In this document: positions 7,475 to 14,769 of the stretch, piece after piece
Numbering within the stretch: the stretch's first letter is position 1
Layout of the letters: each line of letters begins with the position of its first letter
Assembly: GCA_017625095.1 (NCBI GenBank)
Contig: JAGALQ010000004.1
Location: forward strand, 1-33,993
Reading direction: 5' to 3'
From: Clostridia bacterium
GTDB lineage: Bacteria > Bacillota > Clostridia > Oscillospirales > Acutalibacteraceae
Length of the DNA stretch: 33,993 nt
The notes under the pieces: model-generated
What the model saw: only the letters and a program-made list of their open reading frames with translations
Told to the model about the DNA's origin: nothing
Database searches by the model: none
Translations under genes and position numbers: made by a program

Positions 7475-8944
7475 ATGGCAGTAGTAATCAGATGGGTATC
7501 AGCAATTATGGCGGTGCTTCTCGGTCTTCCGACTCTTTTGGTTGCAGTTTTTCAGAGTGTTACCAAGATAGGCTATGATGACAGACCGGTTGCTGAAATT
7601 GCGGAAAACTTCCTTGAAGGAAGCAAAGAGTTTATTGATGAAGCCGAATCGGAATACTGGTCGGCAGGCTTTGCACGCAGAGTTCTTACTCCCGATGACG
7701 TTGACAAAACGCGTTATTTCCTTGGCGGCTTCCTCAAGTTCCCTGCACAGGAAGCAACGGGTGTTATTGACGATCTGTGCGTAAGAGCAGTTGTACTTGA
7801 CGATAATTCGGGCAGAGGCGCTGCGGCTTTTGCATGGATTGATGCTGTTGGCTTTATGAATGCCGATATCAAGGATATCCGCGAAAAGCTCAGCGATATT
7901 ACAGGTGACGGCAAGCTTATCAGCATTGACGTCGGTTCAACTCACGCGCACAGCGCAATAGACACTCAGGGTCTGTGGGGCAATATTCCCAACAGCGGCA
8001 GAAACGAAAAATATATAGAAGCCGTGGTTCAGAAAACCGCTGACGCAATCAGAGAAGCGTACAATAACCGCACAGAGGGTAATCTTTATTACGCTGCCGA
8101 GTCTTATCCCGATATGTTTTGGGATGGCAGAGCTCCCCGTGTGATCGACGATAAAATTCATCTGTTCCATTTTGTCCCCAATACAGTAGGCAAAAAAGAG
8201 ATTTACATAGCCAATTTCGGCGCTCATCCCATTCATCTTGAATGGAGCAATTCAGAGCTTTCCGCTGATTTCCCGTATTACATTGAAAAAGAAGTTACCA
8301 CTGAAAAGAATGCGGACTTCATATTCATTCAGGGCGCAATAGGCGGCGCTATTCACACTGATCTTGGTCCGCAGAACGGCATCCCCGAAAATCTTACCGC
8401 TTTTGAAAAAATGCAGGAATACAGCAATATTGTTGCAGATATTCTCTACGGTCTTGCCGAAAAAGCCGAGGTTGTTGAACCTATCCTCAATGTTAAACAC
8501 GCTCAGGTTGATTTTGAGGTTAATAACTTTATTTTCCTTCTTGTCGCAAGCAGCGATATGTGCAACGTTCATCCTTTCAAGGAGAACGGTAAGGTTTATA
8601 TGTCAAGCGAAATAGGCTATGTTGAAATAGGTAAGAATATAAAGATTGTTGAAGCACCCGGTGAGGTTATTCCCGAAATTGTTTACGGCGGATTTTTGTC
8701 TGCTGAGGATTCCTTCACAGGCACCGAATATCCCTATAAGGGCATTGCAACTCATTTCGGTGAGGAGGATGAAGTTCTTGTTTTCGGCCTTTGCAACGAT
8801 GCAGTAGGTTATATCGTACCCGATAACGATTACAGCTCATCAGGCGCTGAAGGTCACTATGAAGAAACAGTTTCAACAGGTTCAAAAAGTGCATCTGCAT
8901 ATTCAAAGGCATTCTTTGATCTATTAAATGAATGGAGTAAATAA
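7475..8944 (+). CDS. Membrane-anchored ceramidase-fold protein, copy 1
   Basis: 489 residues with an AAAGGAGA site 9 bp upstream. Residues 4-28 form a hydrophobic N-terminal anchor without a clear cleavage site. From about residue 62 the protein follows the N-terminal domain of neutral/alkaline non-lysosomal ceramidases (PF04734): FARRVLTPDD, DDLCVRAVVLDDNSGRGA, then STHAHSAIDTQGLWG with the zinc ligands His157 and His159, and NFGAHPIHLEW with His251. The segment that normally carries the catalytic serine (GDVSPN in true ceramidases) reads FIQGAIGGAIHTD here, so the nucleophile motif is missing. The C-terminal immunoglobulin-like domain of ceramidases is also not evident. A metal-dependent amidase or hydrolase acting outside the membrane is likely; the substrate is unknown. 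It probably shares a transcript with GH84 and the following paralogue. Confidence 0.82.
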   Translation: MAVVIRWVSAIMAVLLGLPTLLVAVFQSVTKIGYDDRPVAEIAENFLEGSKEFIDEAESEYWSAGFARRVLTPDDVDKTRYFLGGFLKFPAQEATGVIDDLCVRAVVLDDNSGRGAAAFAWIDAVGFMNADIKDIREKLSDITGDGKLISIDVGSTHAHSAIDTQGLWGNIPNSGRNEKYIEAVVQKTADAIREAYNNRTEGNLYYAAESYPDMFWDGRAPRVIDDKIHLFHFVPNTVGKKEIYIANFGAHPIHLEWSNSELSADFPYYIEKEVTTEKNADFIFIQGAIGGAIHTDLGPQNGIPENLTAFEKMQEYSNIVADILYGLAEKAEVVEPILNVKHAQVDFEVNNFIFLLVASSDMCNVHPFKENGKVYMSSEIGYVEIGKNIKIVEAPGEVIPEIVYGGFLSAEDSFTGTEYPYKGIATHFGEEDEVLVFGLCNDAVGYIVPDNDYSSSGAEGHYEETVSTGSKSASAYSKAFFDLLNEWSK

Positions 8945-8946
8945 AA

Positions 8947-10446
8947 ATGGAATTTCTGCGCTTTCTCAAGCTTCCCGAATTGGTAAGAGGAATAATATCA
9001 GGCTTGCTTTCTCTGGTAATTCTTTTTGTTCCCCATTCAACATACACAACCGTTGGAGAAACCTCAAAATATATGCTGACGGGTGACGAAACCTTTTCAT
9101 ATAACGGTGAAAAGTGGACCGTTGGCTTTGCAAAAGAAGTTCTCACTCCCGATGATATTACTGAAGAATCTTATTATATCGCAGGCTACAACACAAATAA
9201 TCCGGCAAAATCAGTGCTTGACGATATGTATGCCAAAGCGGTTTATCTTGATGATAACAGCGGCAGAGGCGGCGTTGTCATTTGCGCTGTTGACTGTGTC
9301 GGAATCAGCCGCAAAGATATAAACGATATCAGAAAAATCGTTATCGAAAGCGGTAAGATTCCCGATCTCAAATCAATCAATATCTGTGCAACGCACACCC
9401 ATTCTGCCATAGATACACAAGGACTTTGGGGCAAGAATTTCTTCTCGGACGGTAAAAACGAGGAGTTTATGAACCGCCTCAAAGAACTGACCGCAAAAGC
9501 AATTATTGATGCATACAGCGCAAGAAAAGACGGCAGTCTTTATTTAGGTACGGCGGAAACTGAAGGACTTCTGACCGATACAAGAACTCCGATTGACTAC
9601 GATGCAACAATAACAAGAATCCGTTTTGATCCTGCGGACGGCAGCGACGATACCTATATTGTGAATATGGCATGCCACGCCGAATGCTTGGGTGCGAGGA
9701 CAACCGTTGTAAGTGCTGATTTTCCTGCTTATATGGAAAAGGAAATGATTGATCAGACAGGCAGCGCAAACGTTGTTTTTATAAACGGAGCTATCGGAGG
9801 GCTTATCACCTGCGAAAAGCTTGATGACGTTCTGCGTAACTTTGAGCTCGGCCTTGAATACGTCAGGGAATTCGGCAAAGACGTGGGCGAAGCTGTTATG
9901 AGCATAAACAACGAAACTGCTTTGCAGCCTGCAATCAATGTCAAAACTCAAGCTTTGGAAATAAAATGCGATAATACCGCACTTTTGCTTGTGCGTTTTC
10001 TCGGCGTTCTCAATAATGACGTTGCCAAAGATAATGACGTTGCCAAAGATAATGACAATAACATCTCTATCATTACGGAAGTTTCATATATGGAGCTCGG
10101 CAACATGCAGATAGGTGTTTATATGATTCCGGGTGAGCTTTCTCCCGAGCTTGAAAGCGGCAATTTCCTTCCTGCAGAAGAAGCTGCAAACGGCACAAAA
10201 GCCGATTATAAATCTCTTTCGGAAATGTCACGATGCGAGCATAATTTTGTTATCGGTCTTTGCAACGATGAAATCGGATATATCATTCCCGAAAATGATT
10301 TCCTTCTTCACGAATGGTTGCCGTACTTCAACAATACCGATGATGAAAACGGCAGAAGGCACTACGAAGAAACAAATTCGCTCGGTCCGAATGCGGCAGG
10401 AGCAATTCTTGACGCTATGGACGAGCTGATAAAATCGGTAGAATAA
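8947..10446 (+). CDS. Membrane-anchored ceramidase-fold protein, copy 2
   Basis: 499 residues, beginning 2 bp after the stop of copy 1, with GGAG in the end of that gene as ribosome binding site. It is a diverged tandem duplicate of copy 1: hydrophobic anchor at 12-29, WTVGFAKEVLTPDD, DDMYAKAVYLDDNSGRGG, ATHTHSAIDTQGLWG (zinc ligands His150 and His152) and NMACHAECLG. The position of the ceramidase serine reads FINGAIGGLITCE, again without GDxSPN, so the loss predates the duplication or is a family trait. Residues about 357-370 contain a short duplicated NDVAKD insertion that copy 1 lacks. It is the last gene of the GH84 transcript and is followed by a terminator. Substrate unknown. Confidence 0.82.
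   Translation: MEFLRFLKLPELVRGIISGLLSLVILFVPHSTYTTVGETSKYMLTGDETFSYNGEKWTVGFAKEVLTPDDITEESYYIAGYNTNNPAKSVLDDMYAKAVYLDDNSGRGGVVICAVDCVGISRKDINDIRKIVIESGKIPDLKSINICATHTHSAIDTQGLWGKNFFSDGKNEEFMNRLKELTAKAIIDAYSARKDGSLYLGTAETEGLLTDTRTPIDYDATITRIRFDPADGSDDTYIVNMACHAECLGARTTVVSADFPAYMEKEMIDQTGSANVVFINGAIGGLITCEKLDDVLRNFELGLEYVREFGKDVGEAVMSINNETALQPAINVKTQALEIKCDNTALLLVRFLGVLNNDVAKDNDVAKDNDNNISIITEVSYMELGNMQIGVYMIPGELSPELESGNFLPAEEAANGTKADYKSLSEMSRCEHNFVIGLCNDEIGYIIPENDFLLHEWLPYFNNTDDENGRRHYEETNSLGPNAAGAILDAMDELIKSVE
10015..10056 (+). repeat. In-frame 18-bp tandem repeat inside ceramidase-fold copy 2
   Basis: The unit AATGACGTTGCCAAAGAT (10015-10032) is repeated exactly at 10033-10050 and begins a third time (AATGAC, 10051-10056). 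It encodes NDVAKD twice, then ND. Perfect identity suggests recent slippage. The insertion lies in a likely surface loop. Confidence 0.9.
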
Positions 10447-10452
10447 TAAACG

Positions 10453-10494
10453 AATCCCTTATGAATCGCAGAAAGGTTTATAAGGGATTTTTCT
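10453..10494. terminator. Intrinsic terminator between convergent genes
   Basis: A perfect 10-bp stem AATCCCTTAT (10453-10462) / ATAAGGGATT (10480-10489) is followed on the plus strand by TTTCTTTG. It ends the GH84-ceramidase transcript 4 bp before the stop codon of namZ on the other strand, and may serve both directions. Confidence 0.75.
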
Positions 10495-10497
10495 TTG

Positions 10498-11619
10498 TTA
10501 ATACAGATACCATTTTTTTGAGAACTTTTGCCATTCGTTAACTTTTCGTTGTTCCTCTGCAATAAAAATCTCGGGGTCAAAGTCGGGTTGCAGAATTCTA
10601 TCTGTTCCGAGAAGGCTTGTAATAAACGGATCGAATTCAAATTCGGAATGAGTTTTTCTGATTGCGTCAAGCAGTCTGATTCCGACGGCGAAAGGCGAAA
10701 AACTTTCTCTGTCGGTAATATGAAGCTGGATGCCGTGGCAAAAGGTGTCCTTATAGTCTGAAAACGTGGGTGTAAATGAACATTCGCGAAGAACAACTCC
10801 GTCTTGCTGACCGACTTTTTCAATAACCGCTTTACTGTTAAGCCACGGTGCACCGATCATTTCAAACGGTTTTGTTGTGCCTCTGCCTTCGGAAAGATTT
10901 GTTCCCTCAAAAATGCAGGTGCCGATATATACAAAAGCCGTATCAACGGTTGGAATATTAGGCGATGGCTGAATAAAAACAAGGTCGGTGTCATCGTAAT
11001 ACATCTCCCTTCTCCAGCCTTCCAGGGGAATGACGGTCAGGTCGCAGCCGATGTTTTCGGTTTCATTCATCATAAGGGCAAATTCGCCTATGGTAAGACC
11101 GCAACGCGTCGGAGTGGGAAATCTGCCGACAAACGATGAAAAATCTCGGTCAAGTACAGTTCCCTCCGCCTTAATTCCGCCCAAAGGATTCGGACGATCA
11201 AGAACAACAAACTTAACACCGTTTTCGGCACAAATCTTCATTGCGTCCGTCATAGTGTAGGCATAGGTGTAAAACCTTGCACCTACGTCCTGGATATCAA
11301 AAATGACGGTATCAAGAGAGGCGATTGCTTTTTCACTTTCCGATATATCATCACCGAACAGACTGTAAACGGGCAGTCCCGTCTTTTTATCGGTGTATGA
11401 AACTATGTTTTCTCCTGCCTGTATATCGCCTCTGACACCGTGTTCGGGTCCGAAAAGAGCAACAAGGTTGCACCTTTCTTTGAGTATATCAACGGTAGAA
11501 GAAAGGTTACGCAGAACACCTGTGTGGTTTGTAATAAGTCCGCATTTGCCCTGAAAATCAAATCCGTTTTTTGCGACCATATCAACGCCGCACAGAACTT
11601 TTTGTTTTGCTGTTTTCAT
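10498..11619 (-). CDS. namZ: NamZ-type exo-beta-N-acetylmuramidase (DUF1343, GH171)
   Basis: 373 residues, full family length. Family blocks are GLITNHTGV (near 28), ALFGPEHGVRGDIQAGE, FDIQDVGARFYTYAYTM, VVLDRPNPLGG, QPSPNIPT and FEGTNLSEGRGTTKPFE. Characterised NamZ of Bacillus subtilis (YbbC) splits terminal MurNAc from peptidoglycan chains. That enzyme is exported, whereas this one begins MKTAKQKVLCGVDMV with no signal peptide, so it probably acts on imported fragments. The start overlaps the stop of the upstream beta-lactamase-fold gene as ATGA (11616-11619), which implies coupled translation. The pair mirrors the ybbE-ybbC part of the Bacillus MurNAc operon, and murK-murQ lies about 6 kb away to take the released MurNAc. 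Confidence 0.92.
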   Translation of the reverse strand: MKTAKQKVLCGVDMVAKNGFDFQGKCGLITNHTGVLRNLSSTVDILKERCNLVALFGPEHGVRGDIQAGENIVSYTDKKTGLPVYSLFGDDISESEKAIASLDTVIFDIQDVGARFYTYAYTMTDAMKICAENGVKFVVLDRPNPLGGIKAEGTVLDRDFSSFVGRFPTPTRCGLTIGEFALMMNETENIGCDLTVIPLEGWRREMYYDDTDLVFIQPSPNIPTVDTAFVYIGTCIFEGTNLSEGRGTTKPFEMIGAPWLNSKAVIEKVGQQDGVVLRECSFTPTFSDYKDTFCHGIQLHITDRESFSPFAVGIRLLDAIRKTHSEFEFDPFITSLLGTDRILQPDFDPEIFIAEEQRKVNEWQKFSKKWYLY

Positions 11620-12686
11620 ATTTTATCGTCCTTATGTAAATTATTGTATTCCGTAATCATCGTATCATAAAACTTTTTACGGATCAAAAAATATTCGCTT
11701 CTGTTATCTCTTCCGTAGTGAACAGCATTTGTCAGCAGAACACCCCAGAGTCCCGTTTCATAATCAACGTAAAGACTTGTTCCGGTAAACCCTGTGTGAC
11801 CGTAGCTTCCCGATGACATCAGCCTGCCGCCCGGAAATACCTGATTTCCCTTAAGCTGAAAACCCAGCCCTCTTGACTCTGATTTATCGGAGGTGTAGTT
11901 TTTTACGGCTAAGTCAAATATTTCTTGTGAAAGAAAAATATCGCCGTTTGGCACAATACCTTTTGCGGAACACATTTTTGCAAAAGAGATCATATCATCA
12001 AGCGTTGCAAACACCCCGGCATTCCCCGAAACACCGCCGAGAAAATATGCGTTTTCATCGTGGACATGACCCGTTGCCCATTCTCCCGAATGAGAATAAA
12101 GCTCGGTTGCGGCAACAACAGCTTGTGTCAGCGGATTATAGCAGGCGGTTTTCATACCGAGAGGTTCAAAAACATATTTTTGTGCAAGCTTATCAAGAGA
12201 TTCACCGCCGACGGTTTCAAGAATACGTCCGAGCACAATATATCCCATACACGAATAGCAGACTTCTTTTCCTGTTTCATAGCATCTGTCTGAATCGAGA
12301 ACAGTGCGAATCACATCGCTGTTTTTGTGTGTCATATCGAACAATGGGATTCCCGACGGCATACCCGATGTGTGAGTCATAAGATGACGGATTTCACAAT
12401 CACCGTAATTGCCCGAATAATCAAGGAATTTGCTTATTTTGTCATTCAACGAAAGCTTACCGCTGTCAATAAACTTTAACGCAATCATAGATGTTGCAAC
12501 AAGCTTTGACAAAGATGCAATATCAAAAAGAGTTTCCTCTGTTAAATCTGATACAGTCGGCTTAATCTGACGGTGTCCGAAAAACTCACGCACAAAAACT
12601 ATATGCCCGAGACCGACGGCGACCGCGGCGCAGGGAAAAGCGTTACCGACTCCTGATTTTATAAGCTTTAGTGTTTCTGCAAACAT
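11616..12686 (-). CDS. Beta-lactamase-fold serine hydrolase (YbbE-like), putative muropeptide amidase
   Basis: 356 residues of the class C beta-lactamase/penicillin-binding family (PF00144). The catalytic SxxK is in IASLSKLVATS, the YxN motif appears as YSCMGYIVLG (Asn replaced by Cys, with the usual GYxxLG following), and the third motif is HTGFTGTSL near the C-terminus. There is no signal peptide. Its Bacillus counterpart YbbE (named AmiE) sits beside the NamZ gene in the MurNAc operon and is proposed to cut peptide from MurNAc. The ATGA overlap with namZ and the shared promoter support a joint role. An esterase or D-amino-acid peptidase activity is also possible for this family. The start follows GGAAGGAA. 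Confidence 0.88.
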   Translation of the reverse strand: MFAETLKLIKSGVGNAFPCAAVAVGLGHIVFVREFFGHRQIKPTVSDLTEETLFDIASLSKLVATSMIALKFIDSGKLSLNDKISKFLDYSGNYGDCEIRHLMTHTSGMPSGIPLFDMTHKNSDVIRTVLDSDRCYETGKEVCYSCMGYIVLGRILETVGGESLDKLAQKYVFEPLGMKTACYNPLTQAVVAATELYSHSGEWATGHVHDENAYFLGGVSGNAGVFATLDDMISFAKMCSAKGIVPNGDIFLSQEIFDLAVKNYTSDKSESRGLGFQLKGNQVFPGGRLMSSGSYGHTGFTGTSLYVDYETGLWGVLLTNAVHYGRDNRSEYFLIRKKFYDTMITEYNNLHKDDKI

Positions 12687-12713
12687 AAAAAATTCCTTCC
12701 GGCATTTTTCTAT

Positions 12714-12742
12714 ATTTTACATCAATCTCATTACATTTGCAA
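12714..12742 (-). promoter_or_regulatory. Sigma-A promoter for the hydrolase-namZ operon
   Basis: On the minus strand, -35 TTGCAA (12742-12737), 17-bp spacer, -10 TAAAAT (12719-12714), 28 bp before the start codon. Confidence 0.5.
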
Positions 12743-12826
12743 ACAGAATAATTTTATATTGATACATCAACTTTGCACAAAAGCATATACGATTATTCAG
12801 GAACATAATCAGCACAAATAAACGGG

Positions 12827-12854
12827 TTGTATTTCGCGATGCTTATGATATAAT
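12827..12854 (+). promoter_or_regulatory. Extended -10 promoter for the phosphatase-MFS-glycosidase operon
   Basis: -35 TTGTAT (12827-12832), 16-bp spacer, -10 TATAAT (12849-12854) preceded by TGa (12846-12848). It lies 69 bp before the phosphatase start and faces away from the hydrolase-namZ promoter. Confidence 0.6.
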
Positions 12855-12923
12855 CTATCTGATATCAACTAAAAACGCATCAAAGAGCAGATAAATAAAA
12901 ATTCATTATAAGAAGGTAAAGAT

Positions 12924-13538
12924 ATGGAAAAACACGATACACTGCAAATACTTTTTATAAGGCACGCCCAAACCGATTACAGCGATATAGGTGACCGTGA
13001 CAACTGTGACGGTGAGCTTACACCTGACGGTGAAAAGCAATGTGTTGATTTGGGCGAAAGGCTTAAAGACCTGCAGATTGACGCTTATATTACAAGCTCT
13101 CTGCTGCGCAGTTTTAAAACCGCTGTCGGCGTTTGCAATGCAAAAGCAGATAAACCTTTGCTTGAAATTTGTCCCGAGCTTATCGAGTGCGGCTGTACAC
13201 CCGGCTATTTCGGCTGCAGCGAAGAGTATCTTCAGAAATATTATAAAAACACAAAAATGTGTGAAAAGCTTTTCGGTACCGAAAAATATGAATTCGGCTG
13301 CGAAGCGTTTGAGGATAACGTTATACGTGCTCAAAAAGTGATTTCTTACATTAAAAACAGATTTACATACGGTGAGCGTGTTGCGGTTTTCAGCCACCAC
13401 GGGTTCCTTGAATATCTTATTCCCACTGCTTTGGGAGTTAAGCCGCATATATTCAGATTCGCTCTTGATAATGTTTCTGTTACGGTTGTTGATTTCTGCC
13501 GTGACGGTAATGCAGTGCTTCGCTGTGTCAATAAATAA
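12924..13538 (+). CDS. Histidine phosphatase family protein
   Basis: 204 residues of the phosphoglycerate-mutase-like (PF00300) superfamily. The phosphohistidine motif is LFIRHAQTDYSD (residues about 11-22, with RHA for the usual RHG), followed by LTPDGEKQCVDLGERL, the arginine-bearing TSSLLRSFKTA, and the second catalytic histidine in FSHHGFLEYL. Several Cys residues (CGCTPGYFGC) lie in the variable insertion. The enzyme should remove phosphate from a small molecule or phospho-sugar in the cytosol; the substrate cannot be read from sequence. It leads an operon with an MFS carrier and a glycosidase, so a sugar phosphate is a reasonable guess. The ribosome binding site is AGAAGGT. Confidence 0.88.
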   Translation: MEKHDTLQILFIRHAQTDYSDIGDRDNCDGELTPDGEKQCVDLGERLKDLQIDAYITSSLLRSFKTAVGVCNAKADKPLLEICPELIECGCTPGYFGCSEEYLQKYYKNTKMCEKLFGTEKYEFGCEAFEDNVIRAQKVISYIKNRFTYGERVAVFSHHGFLEYLIPTALGVKPHIFRFALDNVSVTVVDFCRDGNAVLRCVNK

Positions 13539-13571
13539 ATTAATTGGGTAATCATAAGATTCGGAGGATTT

Positions 13572-14750
13572 ATGGCTTTCTTATTGGTTGTTATATATAT
13601 TGCATTTATAGGTCTCGGTGTTCCCGATTCGCTCATCGGTTCTGCCTGGCCTGCCATTCATTCTGAAATGAGTATTCCGGTCGAGGCGGTCAGCATTCTC
13701 ACATTTATTATTTCGGGCTGTACCGTTTTATCAAGTATGTTCAGCTCAGGAATTCTCAATAAGCTCGGAACAGCAAGAGTTACTGCTTTCAGTACGGCAA
13801 TGACAGCTTTGGCGCTGCTGGGCTTCTCTTTCGCACCGTCTTTTGGGTTTATGATTCCGCTTGCCGTTATTCTCGGACTCGGTGCAGGTGCAATTGACTC
13901 GGGACTCAACAATTATGTTGCTCTGCATTTTAAAGCAAGCCATATGAATTTTCTGCACTGTTTTTACGGTGTCGGAGTTTCACTCAGTCCTTATCTTATG
14001 TCGCAGGCATTGAGCAATGCAGGCTGGCGAGGCGGTTACCGCTATGCTTTTTATGTTCAGGCGGCAATCACGCTGCTGCTTATAATATCGGTTCCTATGT
14101 GGAAGAAATCATCATCCGCTGAAGAATCGGAAGAAGAAAACAGCAAAAACCTTACTCTTTGGCAAATGGCAAAAATGCCTGAAGTCCGTCAGGTATGGGT
14201 TATTATGCTTGCAACGAACGCAATTGAATATGCCTGCGGAGTATGGGGCAGCACATATCTCGTAACAGAAAAAGGCTTTGAGGCAAAGTACGGTGCACTT
14301 GCTCTGACCGTATATTACGTAGGAATGTCAATTGGCCGTTTCGTTTCGGGCTTGCTTTCCAATAAAATCAGCACCTGGAAACGCATAAGTATCGGCACAA
14401 TAATTCTCGCCCCTGCAATCGCGGTTATGCTTCTTCCTCTGCACGGTGCGGTTACCGTTGTCGGTTTATTCCTTGTAGGTCTTGGCAACGGCTCAATCTA
14501 CCCGAATATGATTCACCTCACACCTCACAATTTCGGCAAAGAGGTTTCCCAGTCGGTTATGGGCTCGCAGATAGCGTTTGCATATATCGGTGTTATGCTT
14601 GCGCCGCCTGCAGTCAGCCTGATAAGCGGACTGTTCGGAATTAAGGTATATCCCGTTCTGCTTGCGGTGTTATACGTGATTATGGTTTTTACTATCAGGT
14701 GCTTTGTCAGCAGACTAAAAAAGCAGAATAAATACAACGCAAAAGTCTGA
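13572..14750 (+). CDS. MFS transporter
   Basis: 392 residues with about 12 hydrophobic segments in two halves separated by a charged loop (KKSSSAEESEEENSKN, about residue 176-191). The first segment carries LGVPDSLIGSAWPAI, and LGLGAGAIDSGLNNYVA plus FLHCFYGVGVSLSP resemble the FucP-type sugar:proton symporter branch of the family. The start follows CGGAGG. It lies 33 bp after the phosphatase and 19 bp before the GH106-like glycosidase, so it probably imports a sugar related to that enzyme's product. The exact substrate cannot be stated. Confidence 0.9.
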   Translation: MAFLLVVIYIAFIGLGVPDSLIGSAWPAIHSEMSIPVEAVSILTFIISGCTVLSSMFSSGILNKLGTARVTAFSTAMTALALLGFSFAPSFGFMIPLAVILGLGAGAIDSGLNNYVALHFKASHMNFLHCFYGVGVSLSPYLMSQALSNAGWRGGYRYAFYVQAAITLLLIISVPMWKKSSSAEESEEENSKNLTLWQMAKMPEVRQVWVIMLATNAIEYACGVWGSTYLVTEKGFEAKYGALALTVYYVGMSIGRFVSGLLSNKISTWKRISIGTIILAPAIAVMLLPLHGAVTVVGLFLVGLGNGSIYPNMIHLTPHNFGKEVSQSVMGSQIAFAYIGVMLAPPAVSLISGLFGIKVYPVLLAVLYVIMVFTIRCFVSRLKKQNKYNAKV

Positions 14751-14769
14751 ATTTCAAGGATGACTATTA

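Noticed and set aside
10021-10056. CRISPR-like or other array
   Set aside because: The repeat is a direct 18-bp tandem in coding frame without spacers.
12906-13448. 180-codon minus-strand frame
   Set aside because: It lies antisense to the histidine phosphatase, whose motifs are unmistakable.
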